Assembly: GCA_019419865.1 (NCBI GenBank)
Contig: JAHZIG010000002.1
Coordinates: 1-64,000 of the forward strand
Direction: 5' to 3'
DNA length: 64,000 nucleotides
From: Clostridiales bacterium
GTDB lineage: Bacteria > Bacillota > Clostridia > Monoglobales > Monoglobaceae
Within the stretch, counting starts at the first letter, position 1. Each line of letters starts with the position of its first letter. A program made the translations under genes and the position numbers. Positions 17,276 to 26,834 of the stretch are shown piece by piece. The notes under the pieces are model-generated. The model was not told where the DNA came from. It saw nothing but the letters and a program-made list of their open reading frames with translations, and ran no database searches.

Positions 17276-19441
17276 TTAAGAATTTATTTCCCAAACTGCG
17301 CTCTCAAAATCTTTTTCGTATATAGGCAGATACAACCCGTATCTCATAAGCGTCTTCCCGCTATAAATTTTATCGCCGACCTCGTATAACTTCGTCTCGT
17401 CCAAACCTTTAAGCTTTAATCTTCTGAGTCCCGAATTAGGTCTCGCCAATTTATTGTAGTAGAATACGACCGCCTTGTTTTTATCCTTAGATACAAACAT
17501 CCACGAACAACTTCTGTCCTCGAACGGATCGATCAATCTATATTCGTCGCCGCTCATTACTGTTTCTCGAATACGCTTATATGTAACTATTTGCTCTTTT
17601 ATCTCATCCGACTGCTCCTGCGTCAGCTTAGACAGATCGAACTCATAGCCCATAGAACCGCTCATAGCGACGTCTCCGCGCAATTTAAGCGGAGTAGTTC
17701 TGCCGACCTGATGGTTAGGCACGTCCGATACGTGAGCGCATACGCTGCTTGCCGGATATACCATGCTCGCTCCGTACTGGATATACATCCTTTCTACGGC
17801 GTCGGTGTCGTCGCTGCCCCAGTTCTGCGGCATATAGTACAACACTCCGGGGTCGTTTCTCCCCGCGCCGCCGCTGCAGCCCTCGAACAATATGTCCGGG
17901 AATCTTGACGTAAGCGCGTCCATGAGTTTATAAACGCCCAAGATATACCTATGCGCCACCTCTCCCTGACGATCCGCAGGGAGCGCCGTCGAGTAGATAT
18001 CCGTCATGTTCCTATTCATATCCCATTTGATATAGGTAATATTAGCTCCGGAGAATATATCCGTAAACCTGTCTATCAGATAATCAACTATTTCGTCTCT
18101 CGACATATCTATGATATACTGGTTTCTGCCTTCGTGAGCCGGTCGTCCAGGAACATGTATAGCCCAATCGGGATGTTCTCTGTAAAGCTCGCTGTTTTTG
18201 GAGATCATCTCCGGCTCCACCCAAAGTCCGAATTCAAGACCCCGCTTATTCACTTTGTCGGCAAGCCCGCTTATCGAATCCGGCAGCTTTTCAAGATTTA
18301 CGAACCAATCTCCAAGAGAACTTGTATCGTCGTTGCGCTTTCCGAACCAGCCGTCGTCCAATACGAACAACTCAAATCCAAGCTCGGACGCCTTATCGCA
18401 AATCTTAAGCAGTTTTTCCTGATTAAAATCGAAGTAGGTAGCTTCCCAGTTGTTGATAAGTACCGGTCTTACTTTATCTCTGTATTTGCCCCTGCACAGA
18501 CGGCTCCTGTATATATCGTGATACGTCCTCGACATGCCGCCAAGGCCTTCCGCCGAATACACCATAACGACCTCGGGAGTTACAAATTTTTGTCCGCTTT
18601 CAAGTTTCCATCTGAAGTTATGCGGATTGATCCCGACCTGAACGCGCATGGTATCGTACTGTTCGACCTCAACGTTCATCTTGAAATTACCGCTGTATAC
18701 AAAAGAAAATCCGTATACGTCGCCAAAGTCCTCGGTTGCTTGAGGACGCGTTAGCGCTATAAACGGATTTTCACAAACTCCGCTCGCGCCTCTTTTGCTG
18801 TCTATACCCTGGAAGCCCTTGCTGACCCTGGCTCTCTCGATGTGTTTTTCGCGAGCCCAAGCGCCGTGCAGATGTATGTATTCGTAATCATAATCGCTGA
18901 AATCGACCGACATGCTCATAGCGGAATTGACAAATATATCGTCGCCCGAGCTATTCAAGATTTCGGAATGTCTGCATATTACGTTATAATTCTCATAGAT
19001 TGTGTAATATAAAATTATATCAAAACCGGCTACGCCGTCGCGCAGCGTTATTTCCAAAGTCTCGGCTTCGCCGTCGTCCTCGGTATATAACGCCGGAAGT
19101 CCTTCAAGTCCCGGCTTGCCCTTATATATCTTATGGGCGACGTACCTCGGCTTTGAGATAACGCTTCCGTCCTTAGTCTCGATCTCAAAGGCCGGAGTCC
19201 TCATATCCTGCGCTCCGTACGCAGGATACTCCTGCGGTAGAACGTCTAACGAATACGACGTATCTCCCGGTTCGTATGCGGAAAACGACGCGCGTTCTCT
19301 GATGATAAAATCGGCCTCCTGCGCTTCGATCTTTCCGCCCCAGTACATATGCAGTAAATCTCCGTGTTCGGATAATTTGACAGCATAGCTCGTCTTGTTA
19401 TTATAAATATGAAATATATCGTTGTTAAATTTAATCGGCAT
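17276..19441 (-). CDS. GH36 alpha-galactosidase, cytoplasmic
   Basis: A 721-residue retaining alpha-galactosidase that removes terminal alpha-D-galactose from oligosaccharides. The start is the ATG at 19441 (TAGGAGA upstream), not the in-frame ATG at 19459. An N-terminal beta-supersandwich (1-330) is followed by the TIM barrel: FELFVLDDGWFGKRND, LEFGLWVEPEMIS, nucleophile Asp474 in YIKWDMNR, FEGCSGGAGRND and acid/base Asp544 in GSDDTDAVERM, then a C-terminal beta domain. The length matches the family's usual 720-750. It has no signal peptide, so it acts on imported sugars, which fits its place just after the ABC uptake genes. RCEP-type regulation is not visible; it is read from the operon 1 promoter. 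Confidence 0.95.
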   Translation of the reverse strand: MPIKFNNDIFHIYNNKTSYAVKLSEHGDLLHMYWGGKIEAQEADFIIRERASFSAYEPGDTSYSLDVLPQEYPAYGAQDMRTPAFEIETKDGSVISKPRYVAHKIYKGKPGLEGLPALYTEDDGEAETLEITLRDGVAGFDIILYYTIYENYNVICRHSEILNSSGDDIFVNSAMSMSVDFSDYDYEYIHLHGAWAREKHIERARVSKGFQGIDSKRGASGVCENPFIALTRPQATEDFGDVYGFSFVYSGNFKMNVEVEQYDTMRVQVGINPHNFRWKLESGQKFVTPEVVMVYSAEGLGGMSRTYHDIYRSRLCRGKYRDKVRPVLINNWEATYFDFNQEKLLKICDKASELGFELFVLDDGWFGKRNDDTSSLGDWFVNLEKLPDSISGLADKVNKRGLEFGLWVEPEMISKNSELYREHPDWAIHVPGRPAHEGRNQYIIDMSRDEIVDYLIDRFTDIFSGANITYIKWDMNRNMTDIYSTALPADRQGEVAHRYILGVYKLMDALTSRFPDILFEGCSGGAGRNDPGVLYYMPQNWGSDDTDAVERMYIQYGASMVYPASSVCAHVSDVPNHQVGRTTPLKLRGDVAMSGSMGYEFDLSKLTQEQSDEIKEQIVTYKRIRETVMSGDEYRLIDPFEDRSCSWMFVSKDKNKAVVFYYNKLARPNSGLRRLKLKGLDETKLYEVGDKIYSGKTLMRYGLYLPIYEKDFESAVWEINS

Positions 19442-19600
19442 AACGCTTTCTCCTATCAAACAAGCAGATAGCCTGTTTGCTGATCATATACTTCCGCCGG
19501 AACCGACGCTGTCCGGGGGAACAAAATTTGACTTTAATCGGTTCCGGCATAACAAATTTAATTATTTTTCCAACTCATTCAGCTTCAAAGTCCGCGTGAA

Positions 19601-21205
19601 TTATTCCATACCCCAAAGCTGTAATCTTGCATGATAGTTTTCATTTATAATACTCTCGATCTCTGCAGCTCCAAGCGCGTCGGCCTCTGATAAGAACGTA
19701 TTCCATAAGTTTTCAAACTCTTCCTCGCTGGACGCGTTTATAAGCCTGGTGCAGTATTCAAGCTGCAGATCGGTTATCTTCTGGTAATTAAGAGCTTCTA
19801 CGCTTCCGCCTATCGGAGCCAAATCCTGATACGGCGAGCAGTCGTATATGGTATCCGCCAGAGTAACGTGCGAGAATTCTTTTACAGGATCCTCTGTGTA
19901 TTCGTTGCTGAGCAGATACGGCTGACCGTCCTTAGCGTTTCCGTTCTTGACGCATATCGTCCAATAACGAACGCCGCTCTCGTTTGAATATGTCGTAAAG
20001 TCTTCGAGCATAGCGTTTTTCGCATCCTCGGTCATAACTCTCCGTCCGTCTACGACCTCGTAATCTACGCCCTCGACGCCGCTCATCAGCAGTATCTGAC
20101 CCTCGTCGCTCGCGAGGAAGTCAAGGAACTGTATCGTCTTGACCGGATCCGGATTGCTCTTTGTTATCGCGACTATATCCCAGCCCATGGGGTTACGCGA
20201 CGAATAAGTCGTCTGCGTGGGATCTACGCCGTCCGCTACTACTTTATAAGGAAGGAACATCGCGTCCGGGTTGGTCTGAGTAAGCAACTGCGTAGCCTCG
20301 GACGTATTCCAATACGCCTCTACCGTCGAGAATACCGAACCCGAAGACAATTTCTGCTTCCAAAGCTGTTCTTTGTTCGTAGCCCACTCTCTGTCAAGCA
20401 AGCCTTCTCTGTATATCGAGTTCACAAACTGCAGCATTTCTTTGTATTTAGGATCTCTAAAGTCAAATTTCAACTCGCCGTTTACCTCGGCGTAATCCTT
20501 AAGTCCGTACATTCCTTTGAAAGTACCTATAACGCTGCCCCAGTTCTCAGCCCAAAGCGTCATCGGAACCGAATCCTGTCCGTCTATAGTCGGATATTTT
20601 TCCTTGAACGCTCTTAAGTATTCCATGAGTTCGTCCTGCGTTATATATCTCTCGCCGTTTACTACTTCTTCCGGAGCCACTTCCGCGAGCAGATCTTTTC
20701 TGAACATGAATCCCAAAACCGGCTCGTTGTCTATCCCGTACCAGTTAGGCAATCCGTATATATGTCCGTCCTCGCTCTTAGCTCTCTCCAAGTATTCGCC
20801 GTACTGCTCCTTGATATTGGGCGCGTACTCGTCTATGAGATCCTCGAGCGGGATAAGAGCCTGCGCCGAAATGAAGTTTTCTATAAGACCCGTGCTTCTT
20901 CCTATCAGGATCAAGTCCGGATAGTCGTTTGAAGCGAGCATAAGATTCAGTTTCTCCTGCGCGTCGCCGGACGACTGCGAATACTCGAGCGTAACGCCCG
21001 TCTTCTCGGTTATCGCCTGAGATACTCTGTCTTCGCCGAACGATTTGGAAACGTTGGCGTCGTATGCGGTCAGCGTCAGCGTGTCTCCGTCCGCCGTATT
21101 AGAACTGCAACCTCCAAGCGCCGTAGCTCCTAAAACTATCGAACAGGTCACCGCCGCTATACTTTTTAGCGCTTTCATCTTCTTTCTGTTTTTAAACACT
21201 TTCAT
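19601..21205 (-). CDS. ABC sugar transporter substrate-binding lipoprotein
   Basis: A 534-residue lipoprotein of the LipO/extracellular solute-binding family 1 type that captures oligosaccharides for the two permeases encoded upstream. The signal peptide ends in the lipobox ALGGC (Cys near residue 33). The mature part shows ASNDYPDLILIG, LIPLEDLIDEYAPNIKE, GLPNWYGIDNEP and AITKSNPDPVKTIQFLDFL, all usual for this family. GGAGG is only 2 bases from the ATG at 21205; a GTG at codon 3 would be spaced 8 bases and may be the true start. The family size (500-560) fits. The exact sugar is unknown; the neighbours suggest alpha-galactosides. Confidence 0.92.
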   Translation of the reverse strand: MKVFKNRKKMKALKSIAAVTCSIVLGATALGGCSSNTADGDTLTLTAYDANVSKSFGEDRVSQAITEKTGVTLEYSQSSGDAQEKLNLMLASNDYPDLILIGRSTGLIENFISAQALIPLEDLIDEYAPNIKEQYGEYLERAKSEDGHIYGLPNWYGIDNEPVLGFMFRKDLLAEVAPEEVVNGERYITQDELMEYLRAFKEKYPTIDGQDSVPMTLWAENWGSVIGTFKGMYGLKDYAEVNGELKFDFRDPKYKEMLQFVNSIYREGLLDREWATNKEQLWKQKLSSGSVFSTVEAYWNTSEATQLLTQTNPDAMFLPYKVVADGVDPTQTTYSSRNPMGWDIVAITKSNPDPVKTIQFLDFLASDEGQILLMSGVEGVDYEVVDGRRVMTEDAKNAMLEDFTTYSNESGVRYWTICVKNGNAKDGQPYLLSNEYTEDPVKEFSHVTLADTIYDCSPYQDLAPIGGSVEALNYQKITDLQLEYCTRLINASSEEEFENLWNTFLSEADALGAAEIESIINENYHARLQLWGME

Positions 21206-21254
21206 TTCCTCCTTTTTATTTATGATTAAAAAAACAGTTTCTAAATTAAATATC

Positions 21255-22157
21255 TTAACCTTTTACCGCTCCTATCATCATACCTTTTACAAAGTACTTC
21301 TGAACAAACGGATAAAGCATTATTATTGGGATAGTCGAGATCATCGTCGCAGCCATACGTATGCTGTCAGAAGACGTCGCCTTGTTCTGTACAGCGCTAG
21401 CCGCAACGCTCGACGCCTCTAAGTTAGCCGTTTGATACTGATTTAATATATTCATCATAACGGCTTGCAAAGTCTTTAGGTTCTGACTCGTCGTGTACAG
21501 ATAAGAGTCGAAGAACGAGTTCCAATGCCCTATCGCTACGAACAACGTTACCGTCGCGATTATCGGCTTGGAAAGCGGAAGCGCTATCCTAAAGAACACT
21601 GTCAGATCGTTGGCTCCGTCAATCTTCGCAGACTCCTCAAGCTCCTTCGGCAGTCCGTTTATAAAGCTGTTTATAAGTATCATATTATAAACTCCTACCA
21701 AACTCGGGATTATGTATACCCAAAAGCTGTCTATGAGACCAAGCGTTCTGTATACCATGTACGTGGGTATAGTTCCGCCGCCGAAATACATTGTGAACAC
21801 GAAAATCTTTCTCCAGAACTTATATCCTACCAATTCCTTTTTGCTGAGAACAAACGCCAGCATAGCCGTAAACAGCACCGCTAACGGGGTTCCTATCACA
21901 ACTCTTGCGACGCTCACGCCTATCGACCTTACAAAATCGTTGTCTTTTAATATCGCCGCGTAGCTGCTTAAAGTAAAGCTTCGCGGAAGAAGACTGATTC
22001 CGCCCCTCATACTGTCTATAGGATCGTTTACCGAAACGATAAACACATACCAAAACGGATAAAACGTCACTATGAACAGGCAAATCAGGAATACTACTAT
22101 TATTGCTTCAAAAATAATATCCGATTTACTTTTTTTCTTCAGATTAAGTAATTTCAT
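21255..22157 (-). CDS. Carbohydrate ABC transporter permease, LplC/YtcP type
   Basis: A 300-residue inner-membrane permease with six predicted helices. The EAA loop that contacts the ATPase reads EESAKIDGANDLTVFFRIALPLSKP (residues about 195-219). The C terminus FVKGMMIGAVKG is the usual ending for the LplC class. GGAGG lies upstream of the ATG. It pairs with the preceding permease gene (33-base gap) and the lipoprotein after it (49-base gap). No ATPase gene is in the operon or window, so a shared MsmX/UgpC-like ATPase elsewhere is expected. Confidence 0.95.
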   Translation of the reverse strand: MKLLNLKKKSKSDIIFEAIIVVFLICLFIVTFYPFWYVFIVSVNDPIDSMRGGISLLPRSFTLSSYAAILKDNDFVRSIGVSVARVVIGTPLAVLFTAMLAFVLSKKELVGYKFWRKIFVFTMYFGGGTIPTYMVYRTLGLIDSFWVYIIPSLVGVYNMILINSFINGLPKELEESAKIDGANDLTVFFRIALPLSKPIIATVTLFVAIGHWNSFFDSYLYTTSQNLKTLQAVMMNILNQYQTANLEASSVAASAVQNKATSSDSIRMAATMISTIPIIMLYPFVQKYFVKGMMIGAVKG

Positions 22158-22189
22158 CTAATATTCTCCTCCTTCTCAAATATTGCCCG

Positions 22190-23209
22190 TTACATAATGT
22201 AAGCGCTGTCCATCTTTCTCGCTATCGCGTTGACCACTACCAACATAACAAACGATATTACCGATTTGAATAATCCTACCGCCGCGCCGTATGAATACAT
22301 AGACTGCTGAATACCGTATTTAAACGAGTAAAGGTCGATTACGTTAGCGTAGTCCATGATCAGGTTGTTCTGCATAAGCAACTGCTGCTCGAAGCCCGCG
22401 TTGAGTATTCCGCCGACGGCCAGTATCAACATAATTACTATCGTGTTCTTAAGTCCGGGAAGGGTTATGTACCATATTTTAGCAAGTCTTCCCGCGCCGT
22501 CGACCGTCGCCGCTTCATATATCTCGGCGTCGATCCCCGACATTGCCGACAAATAGATTATCGAGTTATATCCCATGCCTTTCCAGGTATTCGCTATAGC
22601 GATGATCCACCAGAAATACTCGCCCTTCTGGAAAAACAACACCGGTTCGTCGATTATCCCCAGAGCCATAAGCAGCTCGTTCACAACGCCGTCCTGAGAG
22701 AGCAGCGTCAAAAAGATGTTCGCAACAACGACCCACGAAATGAAGTAGGGAAGATACGACACCGTCTGCACAGTACGCTTAAAAATCTTTCCGCCTATTT
22801 CATTCAGCGCTATCGCGATTATTATCGGAGCGGGTATCGAGAATATTATCGTTAATATACTCGTCGCCAAGGTGTTTCTCATTACCTTGTAAAAGTCTCC
22901 GCTCTCAAAGATAAAATACTTTATCCATTGCAGTCCGACAAACTCGCTCGAAAAGAACGATTCAAAAAACGGAGTCCCGTCGGGTACGTAATTTATAAAC
23001 GACATGTATAAGCCGAACATCGGCAAATAACACATGAACACTACCCAGATCAGAGCCGGAAGAAGCATCAAAAACAGATACTTTTGCTGGCTCAGCCTTG
23101 TCCCCAAACTTCTCTTAGGCCCCAAATAAACGTCTTTCTTTTTTCGTCTGCCGAATATTTTTCTCTTGGCGGTCGTTTCCACAGCCGCACCCGACAACTC
23201 AACTGACAT
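22190..23209 (-). CDS. Carbohydrate ABC transporter permease, LplB type
   Basis: A 339-residue inner-membrane permease. Following a basic cytoplasmic head with KRKIFGRRKKKD, the first helix is YLFLMLLPALIWVVFMCYLP, with further helices to the end. The EAA loop is EAATVDGAGRLAKIWYITLPGLKN (about 225-248). It is the first transport gene of operon 1, 50 bases after the secreted GH-D hydrolase. Together with the LplC-type permease and the lipoprotein it forms a CUT1-like importer for oligosaccharides. Confidence 0.95.
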   Translation of the reverse strand: MSVELSGAAVETTAKRKIFGRRKKKDVYLGPKRSLGTRLSQQKYLFLMLLPALIWVVFMCYLPMFGLYMSFINYVPDGTPFFESFFSSEFVGLQWIKYFIFESGDFYKVMRNTLATSILTIIFSIPAPIIIAIALNEIGGKIFKRTVQTVSYLPYFISWVVVANIFLTLLSQDGVVNELLMALGIIDEPVLFFQKGEYFWWIIAIANTWKGMGYNSIIYLSAMSGIDAEIYEAATVDGAGRLAKIWYITLPGLKNTIVIMLILAVGGILNAGFEQQLLMQNNLIMDYANVIDLYSFKYGIQQSMYSYGAAVGLFKSVISFVMLVVVNAIARKMDSAYIM

Positions 23210-23259
23210 AATCGATCATCTCCCATACTTTATATTTTTTGTTCAGCTAAAATCACTAT

Positions 23260-26200
23260 TTATCTTTCAATTTTATAGATCGTCGACTCCGACGGCATAA
23301 GCCTTACTTTAAACTCGTCCTGCGCCCGAGACGTTTGCCCCGACCACAGATCCTTCACTTCGTATTGAACGCCGGAACTGAGACCCGCTCTTTCAAAATT
23401 AACGGTCAGCTCTTTATCTCCCGAATCAAAGTTGAATACGGCGATATAGAAGGCGTCCTCCGTATCTAAAACGTATATATTATCCGCCCACTCGTCGACG
23501 TTTCCTTCAACAGGCCTGAACGCCTTTCCAAGCTTAGCGATCTCGTTTATCTCCGCGTTGCTCGTCAGCTTCTTGGTAAGCTCCTTCATAGCCGAACTCT
23601 TATACGAGTCGCTGAGCAGCATAACGCTTCCGCATATGACCGCCGAATTATATCTTGTTCTCGCTTCCATCGGCGACGCCGCAAAGCTGATATGGTCCGG
23701 ATCCACGAATTTATACAGCGTGTCGTCGGCCCACCAACCGTAAGTGAGCGAATTCATCATGTATGCGATCTCGCCTATATTCGCCGCCGTATCGCAGGAT
23801 ATACGTCTCGCGTGCGCGTATTGATACGGGAATAGCGGCGCGATCGAATAGCTCAGGAAGAAGTTGCTCGTATCCACGTACTCCGTAAACATCTCCACCG
23901 CCTGATTGTAAGCCTGCATACCGGTCTTAACGTTCGGATCGGCGTGCTCGCCCTCTATAGCGGCGTAGTTTAAGAAGTCTATCTTTATGTACTCAAATCC
24001 CAAGTCTACGAACTTACTCATAAAGTAGTCGAGTCTCGCCTTCATAGCGTCGCTCGTGGGATCGAGAGGCAAGCTTCCGCTGTCCTTCGCCATAGCCGCG
24101 ACTCCGCCGTTGCCGTCTCCGAGCGACGCGTCCAAATACGTATCCTCGTCGTGGCCGGGAACGCCCATCTTCCACGACATATCCGTCGCCCAGAACACGA
24201 AGTGCGACCAATATATTCCGGCTTTCTGCCCGTTAACGTGACATTTCTCCACAAACGCCTTAAGCTCGTCGTCCGAGAACGAATCCCAATACGAGTCTAA
24301 GTTGATATACGCCACTCCGCTGTCGTCTACGAAACCGTTACCCTCCAGCTCGGTCATAAAGTCGGATACCGCGCAGGACTCTTCATAGTTTACGTTCGAG
24401 CCCTGTCCGTACCAGCTGTTATATCCAAACGGCGTTCCGTTCTCCCATTCGAGCATAGGAACGTTGCAGGAATTTGCAGCTCCGTACTCTTCCATGCCGT
24501 CGCGCCAATCCTCAAAATATCCTAAGAACATCTTCGGCGATTCTATGCTTGTACCGTCAAGACTTCCGTGGGGCAGATAGTCGTAGGTGTCGGCCGCCGA
24601 CCAGATCCCGGCGAACGAGCCGAGGAAATTAACTCCGTCCGAAGTAGTATAAGTAGAGTTTCCGGTCTTCCACGTATCGTGATCTATAGAACCCGTCACT
24701 ACCGAATTTCTCGAAGTATTATCGTACACCGACGTTACCCAGTAGCTCTTATTCTGGCCGCCGAAGGCGTTGCCCTTATATCTTACCCAGTTGTCGTTGT
24801 CGTACGGAACGAACAGAGAACGTCCGTCGCTTACCTCGCCGATATCTACCACCTTATCTCCCATAGCGGTTATAGGAGCGAGGAAATTACTCTTCAGTCC
24901 CGCTTCGGATCTGACTTCGACCTTAACCAACGCGTACTCCTTGTCGTCGTAGAGATAAAACGTCTGTCTCATCTCGGGTTTTCCGACCGCGTTTGAAATA
25001 ACTGTGTAAGCGGTCCCGTTTCCAAATCCGTCGGACAGCGCCTGAGTCTCGACTCTGCGCAGCGTATAGTCCGACGACTTTACGACTGTGTTTATGTAAC
25101 TTTCGTCTTCAAGCTTTACGACCGATTCTATTCCCTCTACTCTGAGTACGCCGTCGTCGTAGAAATCAGCCCTGCCCGTAGCCATATCGTAAACTATCTT
25201 CACGTTTGAGTTTTCAAACGTCTTAGTTCCTATCGAGCTGACCGTCTTCGGCGTATCCTCAGTCCTTGTAAGCTGTATCTTATCTATATCCGGAGCCTGA
25301 GAATACCTGTTGGTAAATTTGATCGTATGGCTTCCCGCTCCGAGATCGATCTCTGTCGTTACGGTCTCGATATTGTAATCCTCTCCGGTTATCGGACAGT
25401 ATAGAGTATCCGCTAACCTTCCGTCCACATAGACCTCGAGTCCTCTGTATTCCGCCGCCGAATACCAAATACCCAGCGTATACGTTCCGGCTCCCACGTT
25501 CACGTTAAACTCCGCGCTTCCTCCGGGGCCTAAGTTACCTATGCCGTATCCGTTCTCGGCTCTGTATATCCTTCGCTTCGCAGCGCTGCCGCTCAGTTTA
25601 GCGACGTCGTCCTCATAAACGTTCTCGACCGCTTCCTTATTAGAAAATACCGTTACGCAATCGATATTTGCAACCTTATCGTTGTCGCTGTATATCTTGA
25701 CCTTATTATAACCGGCGTTCATTCGGCCTTCGACGTATTCCATACCTTTTGTAGATACTCCGTCGTCGAACGTTCTGTCCGAAGCCTGACTGACGGTTAC
25801 TTTCTCGCCTCCGTTTATGCTGACATAAAAAGGACTTGAAGTTTGGCTGACGTAGGATACGAGCATTCCGTAAACTCCATCGGTCGGAACATAAACGTCT
25901 ATAACAACGTTGCCGAGGTCGGTATTGGGTCCGCCTATCTGAGTTACCGCCGCGCCGCCCGACGCCGTATCGCTCGCGGCTATCTGAGCGTATCCTCCGC
26001 GCCGTCCCGCTTCCGCTTCATACAGCGCCGACTGAGCCGACATCGTAAGATCGTCTATATCTGATATACCTCCCGAAACGGTTACGCTTAAGCTATTATT
26101 TCCTTTAACAAGATTAATTTGTCCGTTCGTATCGTTGCTTCCGGAAGAATACGCTATCTCTGTCTGCTGCGACTCGGCCGATTCGTTTATTATACTGAGC

Positions 26201-26493
26201 GATCCGCCCGCCGACGCGTTTGATGAAAAACTTAAATCGTACATTCCTGCTACTGAAGTATTGACGTTCATCTTAAACGTCTGTCCCTCAGATAAATTAC
26301 CTATATCGGCTGAGCCGTCTATGACCTGCGACGAAACGCCTTCGCCGCCCGCAAGACTTGTTATCTTAGCCGCATACTCGGCCGCGTATACCTTTGAATC
26401 CGAACCGCTATATAATTTTACCGGCGCGACCTGAACGGTAGTAACAGCCAGCGCCAAAGCCAGCGCCGTTTTAAAAAATTTTTTTAGTCTCAT
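23260..26493 (-). CDS. Secreted clan GH-D (GH27/GH36-like) hydrolase with CBM35-like modules
   Basis: A 1077-residue exported enzyme, first gene of operon 1. The start is the ATG at 26493, with GGGAGC 7 bases upstream. A signal peptide (1-33) is followed by three beta-sandwich carbohydrate-binding-like modules to about 415 (one has YEAEAGRRGGYAQIAASDTA as in CBM6/35), a GH-D N-terminal beta domain, and a TIM barrel from about 650 (FGYNSWYGQG). The predicted nucleophile is Asp839 in YIKIDFLNYAAIEGEH and the acid/base is Asp901 in RRISCDTAAN, 62 residues apart as in its two paralogs here. A C-terminal beta domain ends the protein. An alpha-galactosidase-type activity is expected. The exact CAZy family and specificity (alpha-galactose, alpha-GalNAc or other) cannot be settled by eye. 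No SLH repeats, so it is released or held by partners. Confidence 0.85.
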   Translation of the reverse strand: MRLKKFFKTALALALAVTTVQVAPVKLYSGSDSKVYAAEYAAKITSLAGGEGVSSQVIDGSADIGNLSEGQTFKMNVNTSVAGMYDLSFSSNASAGGSLSIINESAESQQTEIAYSSGSNDTNGQINLVKGNNSLSVTVSGGISDIDDLTMSAQSALYEAEAGRRGGYAQIAASDTASGGAAVTQIGGPNTDLGNVVIDVYVPTDGVYGMLVSYVSQTSSPFYVSINGGEKVTVSQASDRTFDDGVSTKGMEYVEGRMNAGYNKVKIYSDNDKVANIDCVTVFSNKEAVENVYEDDVAKLSGSAAKRRIYRAENGYGIGNLGPGGSAEFNVNVGAGTYTLGIWYSAAEYRGLEVYVDGRLADTLYCPITGEDYNIETVTTEIDLGAGSHTIKFTNRYSQAPDIDKIQLTRTEDTPKTVSSIGTKTFENSNVKIVYDMATGRADFYDDGVLRVEGIESVVKLEDESYINTVVKSSDYTLRRVETQALSDGFGNGTAYTVISNAVGKPEMRQTFYLYDDKEYALVKVEVRSEAGLKSNFLAPITAMGDKVVDIGEVSDGRSLFVPYDNDNWVRYKGNAFGGQNKSYWVTSVYDNTSRNSVVTGSIDHDTWKTGNSTYTTSDGVNFLGSFAGIWSAADTYDYLPHGSLDGTSIESPKMFLGYFEDWRDGMEEYGAANSCNVPMLEWENGTPFGYNSWYGQGSNVNYEESCAVSDFMTELEGNGFVDDSGVAYINLDSYWDSFSDDELKAFVEKCHVNGQKAGIYWSHFVFWATDMSWKMGVPGHDEDTYLDASLGDGNGGVAAMAKDSGSLPLDPTSDAMKARLDYFMSKFVDLGFEYIKIDFLNYAAIEGEHADPNVKTGMQAYNQAVEMFTEYVDTSNFFLSYSIAPLFPYQYAHARRISCDTAANIGEIAYMMNSLTYGWWADDTLYKFVDPDHISFAASPMEARTRYNSAVICGSVMLLSDSYKSSAMKELTKKLTSNAEINEIAKLGKAFRPVEGNVDEWADNIYVLDTEDAFYIAVFNFDSGDKELTVNFERAGLSSGVQYEVKDLWSGQTSRAQDEFKVRLMPSESTIYKIER

Positions 26494-26594
26494 TTTCTCA
26501 GCTCCCATATTTTAATTTCACAACACAAATTTTAATTATCAACCCAATTTGTATGTAAGTAACAATTTTAGCTTTGAATCACAAGCACATATTA

Positions 26595-26652
26595 ATATTA
26601 ATTCACAATTTAAATAAATACAATTATGAAAAATTTTATCCACCATAGAAAA
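26595..26652 (-). promoter_or_regulatory. Operon 1 promoter with shared AraC-type operator
   Basis: On the minus strand: half-site TTTTCTAT (26652-26645), half-site TTTTTCAT (26633-26626), two bases, -35 TTGTAT (26623-26618), 17-base spacer and -10 TAATAT (26600-26595). The two half-sites are in direct orientation, 19 bases apart. The same layout recurs upstream of operon 2 and the GH95 gene. The poor -35 and abutting operator fit activator-dependent transcription. Confidence 0.7.
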
Positions 26653-26666
26653 TCTTAATCTTAAGC

Positions 26667-26695
26667 TTGTAACACCGTGAAAATTATGCTATAAT
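26667..26695 (+). promoter_or_regulatory. Promoter of the transmembrane AraC regulator
   Basis: TTGTAA (26667-26672), a 17-base spacer and TATAAT (26690-26695). It diverges from the operon 1 promoter, and the shared operator lies between the two, so the regulator may also control itself. Confidence 0.7.
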
Positions 26696-26711
26696 ATGAC
26701 ATAAGCGCTGT

Positions 26712-26802
26712 GTAGATTTAATAAATCTATATTATCAAATAATATCGTAACAGTTGATTATAGCTAAAAAACAGGGGTTTTTTATAAGCTTCGCGTTACG
26801 AT
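26712..26802 (+). promoter_or_regulatory. Structured leader of the AraC regulator
   Basis: The leader of about 135 bases has a hairpin TAGATTTA/TAAATCTA (26712-26728). Further on, outer arms CGTAAC/GTTACG (about 26746-26751 and 26795-26800) enclose an inner A-rich/T-rich hairpin with AGGGG at its tip. An attenuator-like or stability role is possible; no known riboswitch is recognised. Confidence 0.35.
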
Positions 26803-26834
26803 AACTAATATGATAAGGGAGAAAGGATAGGACA

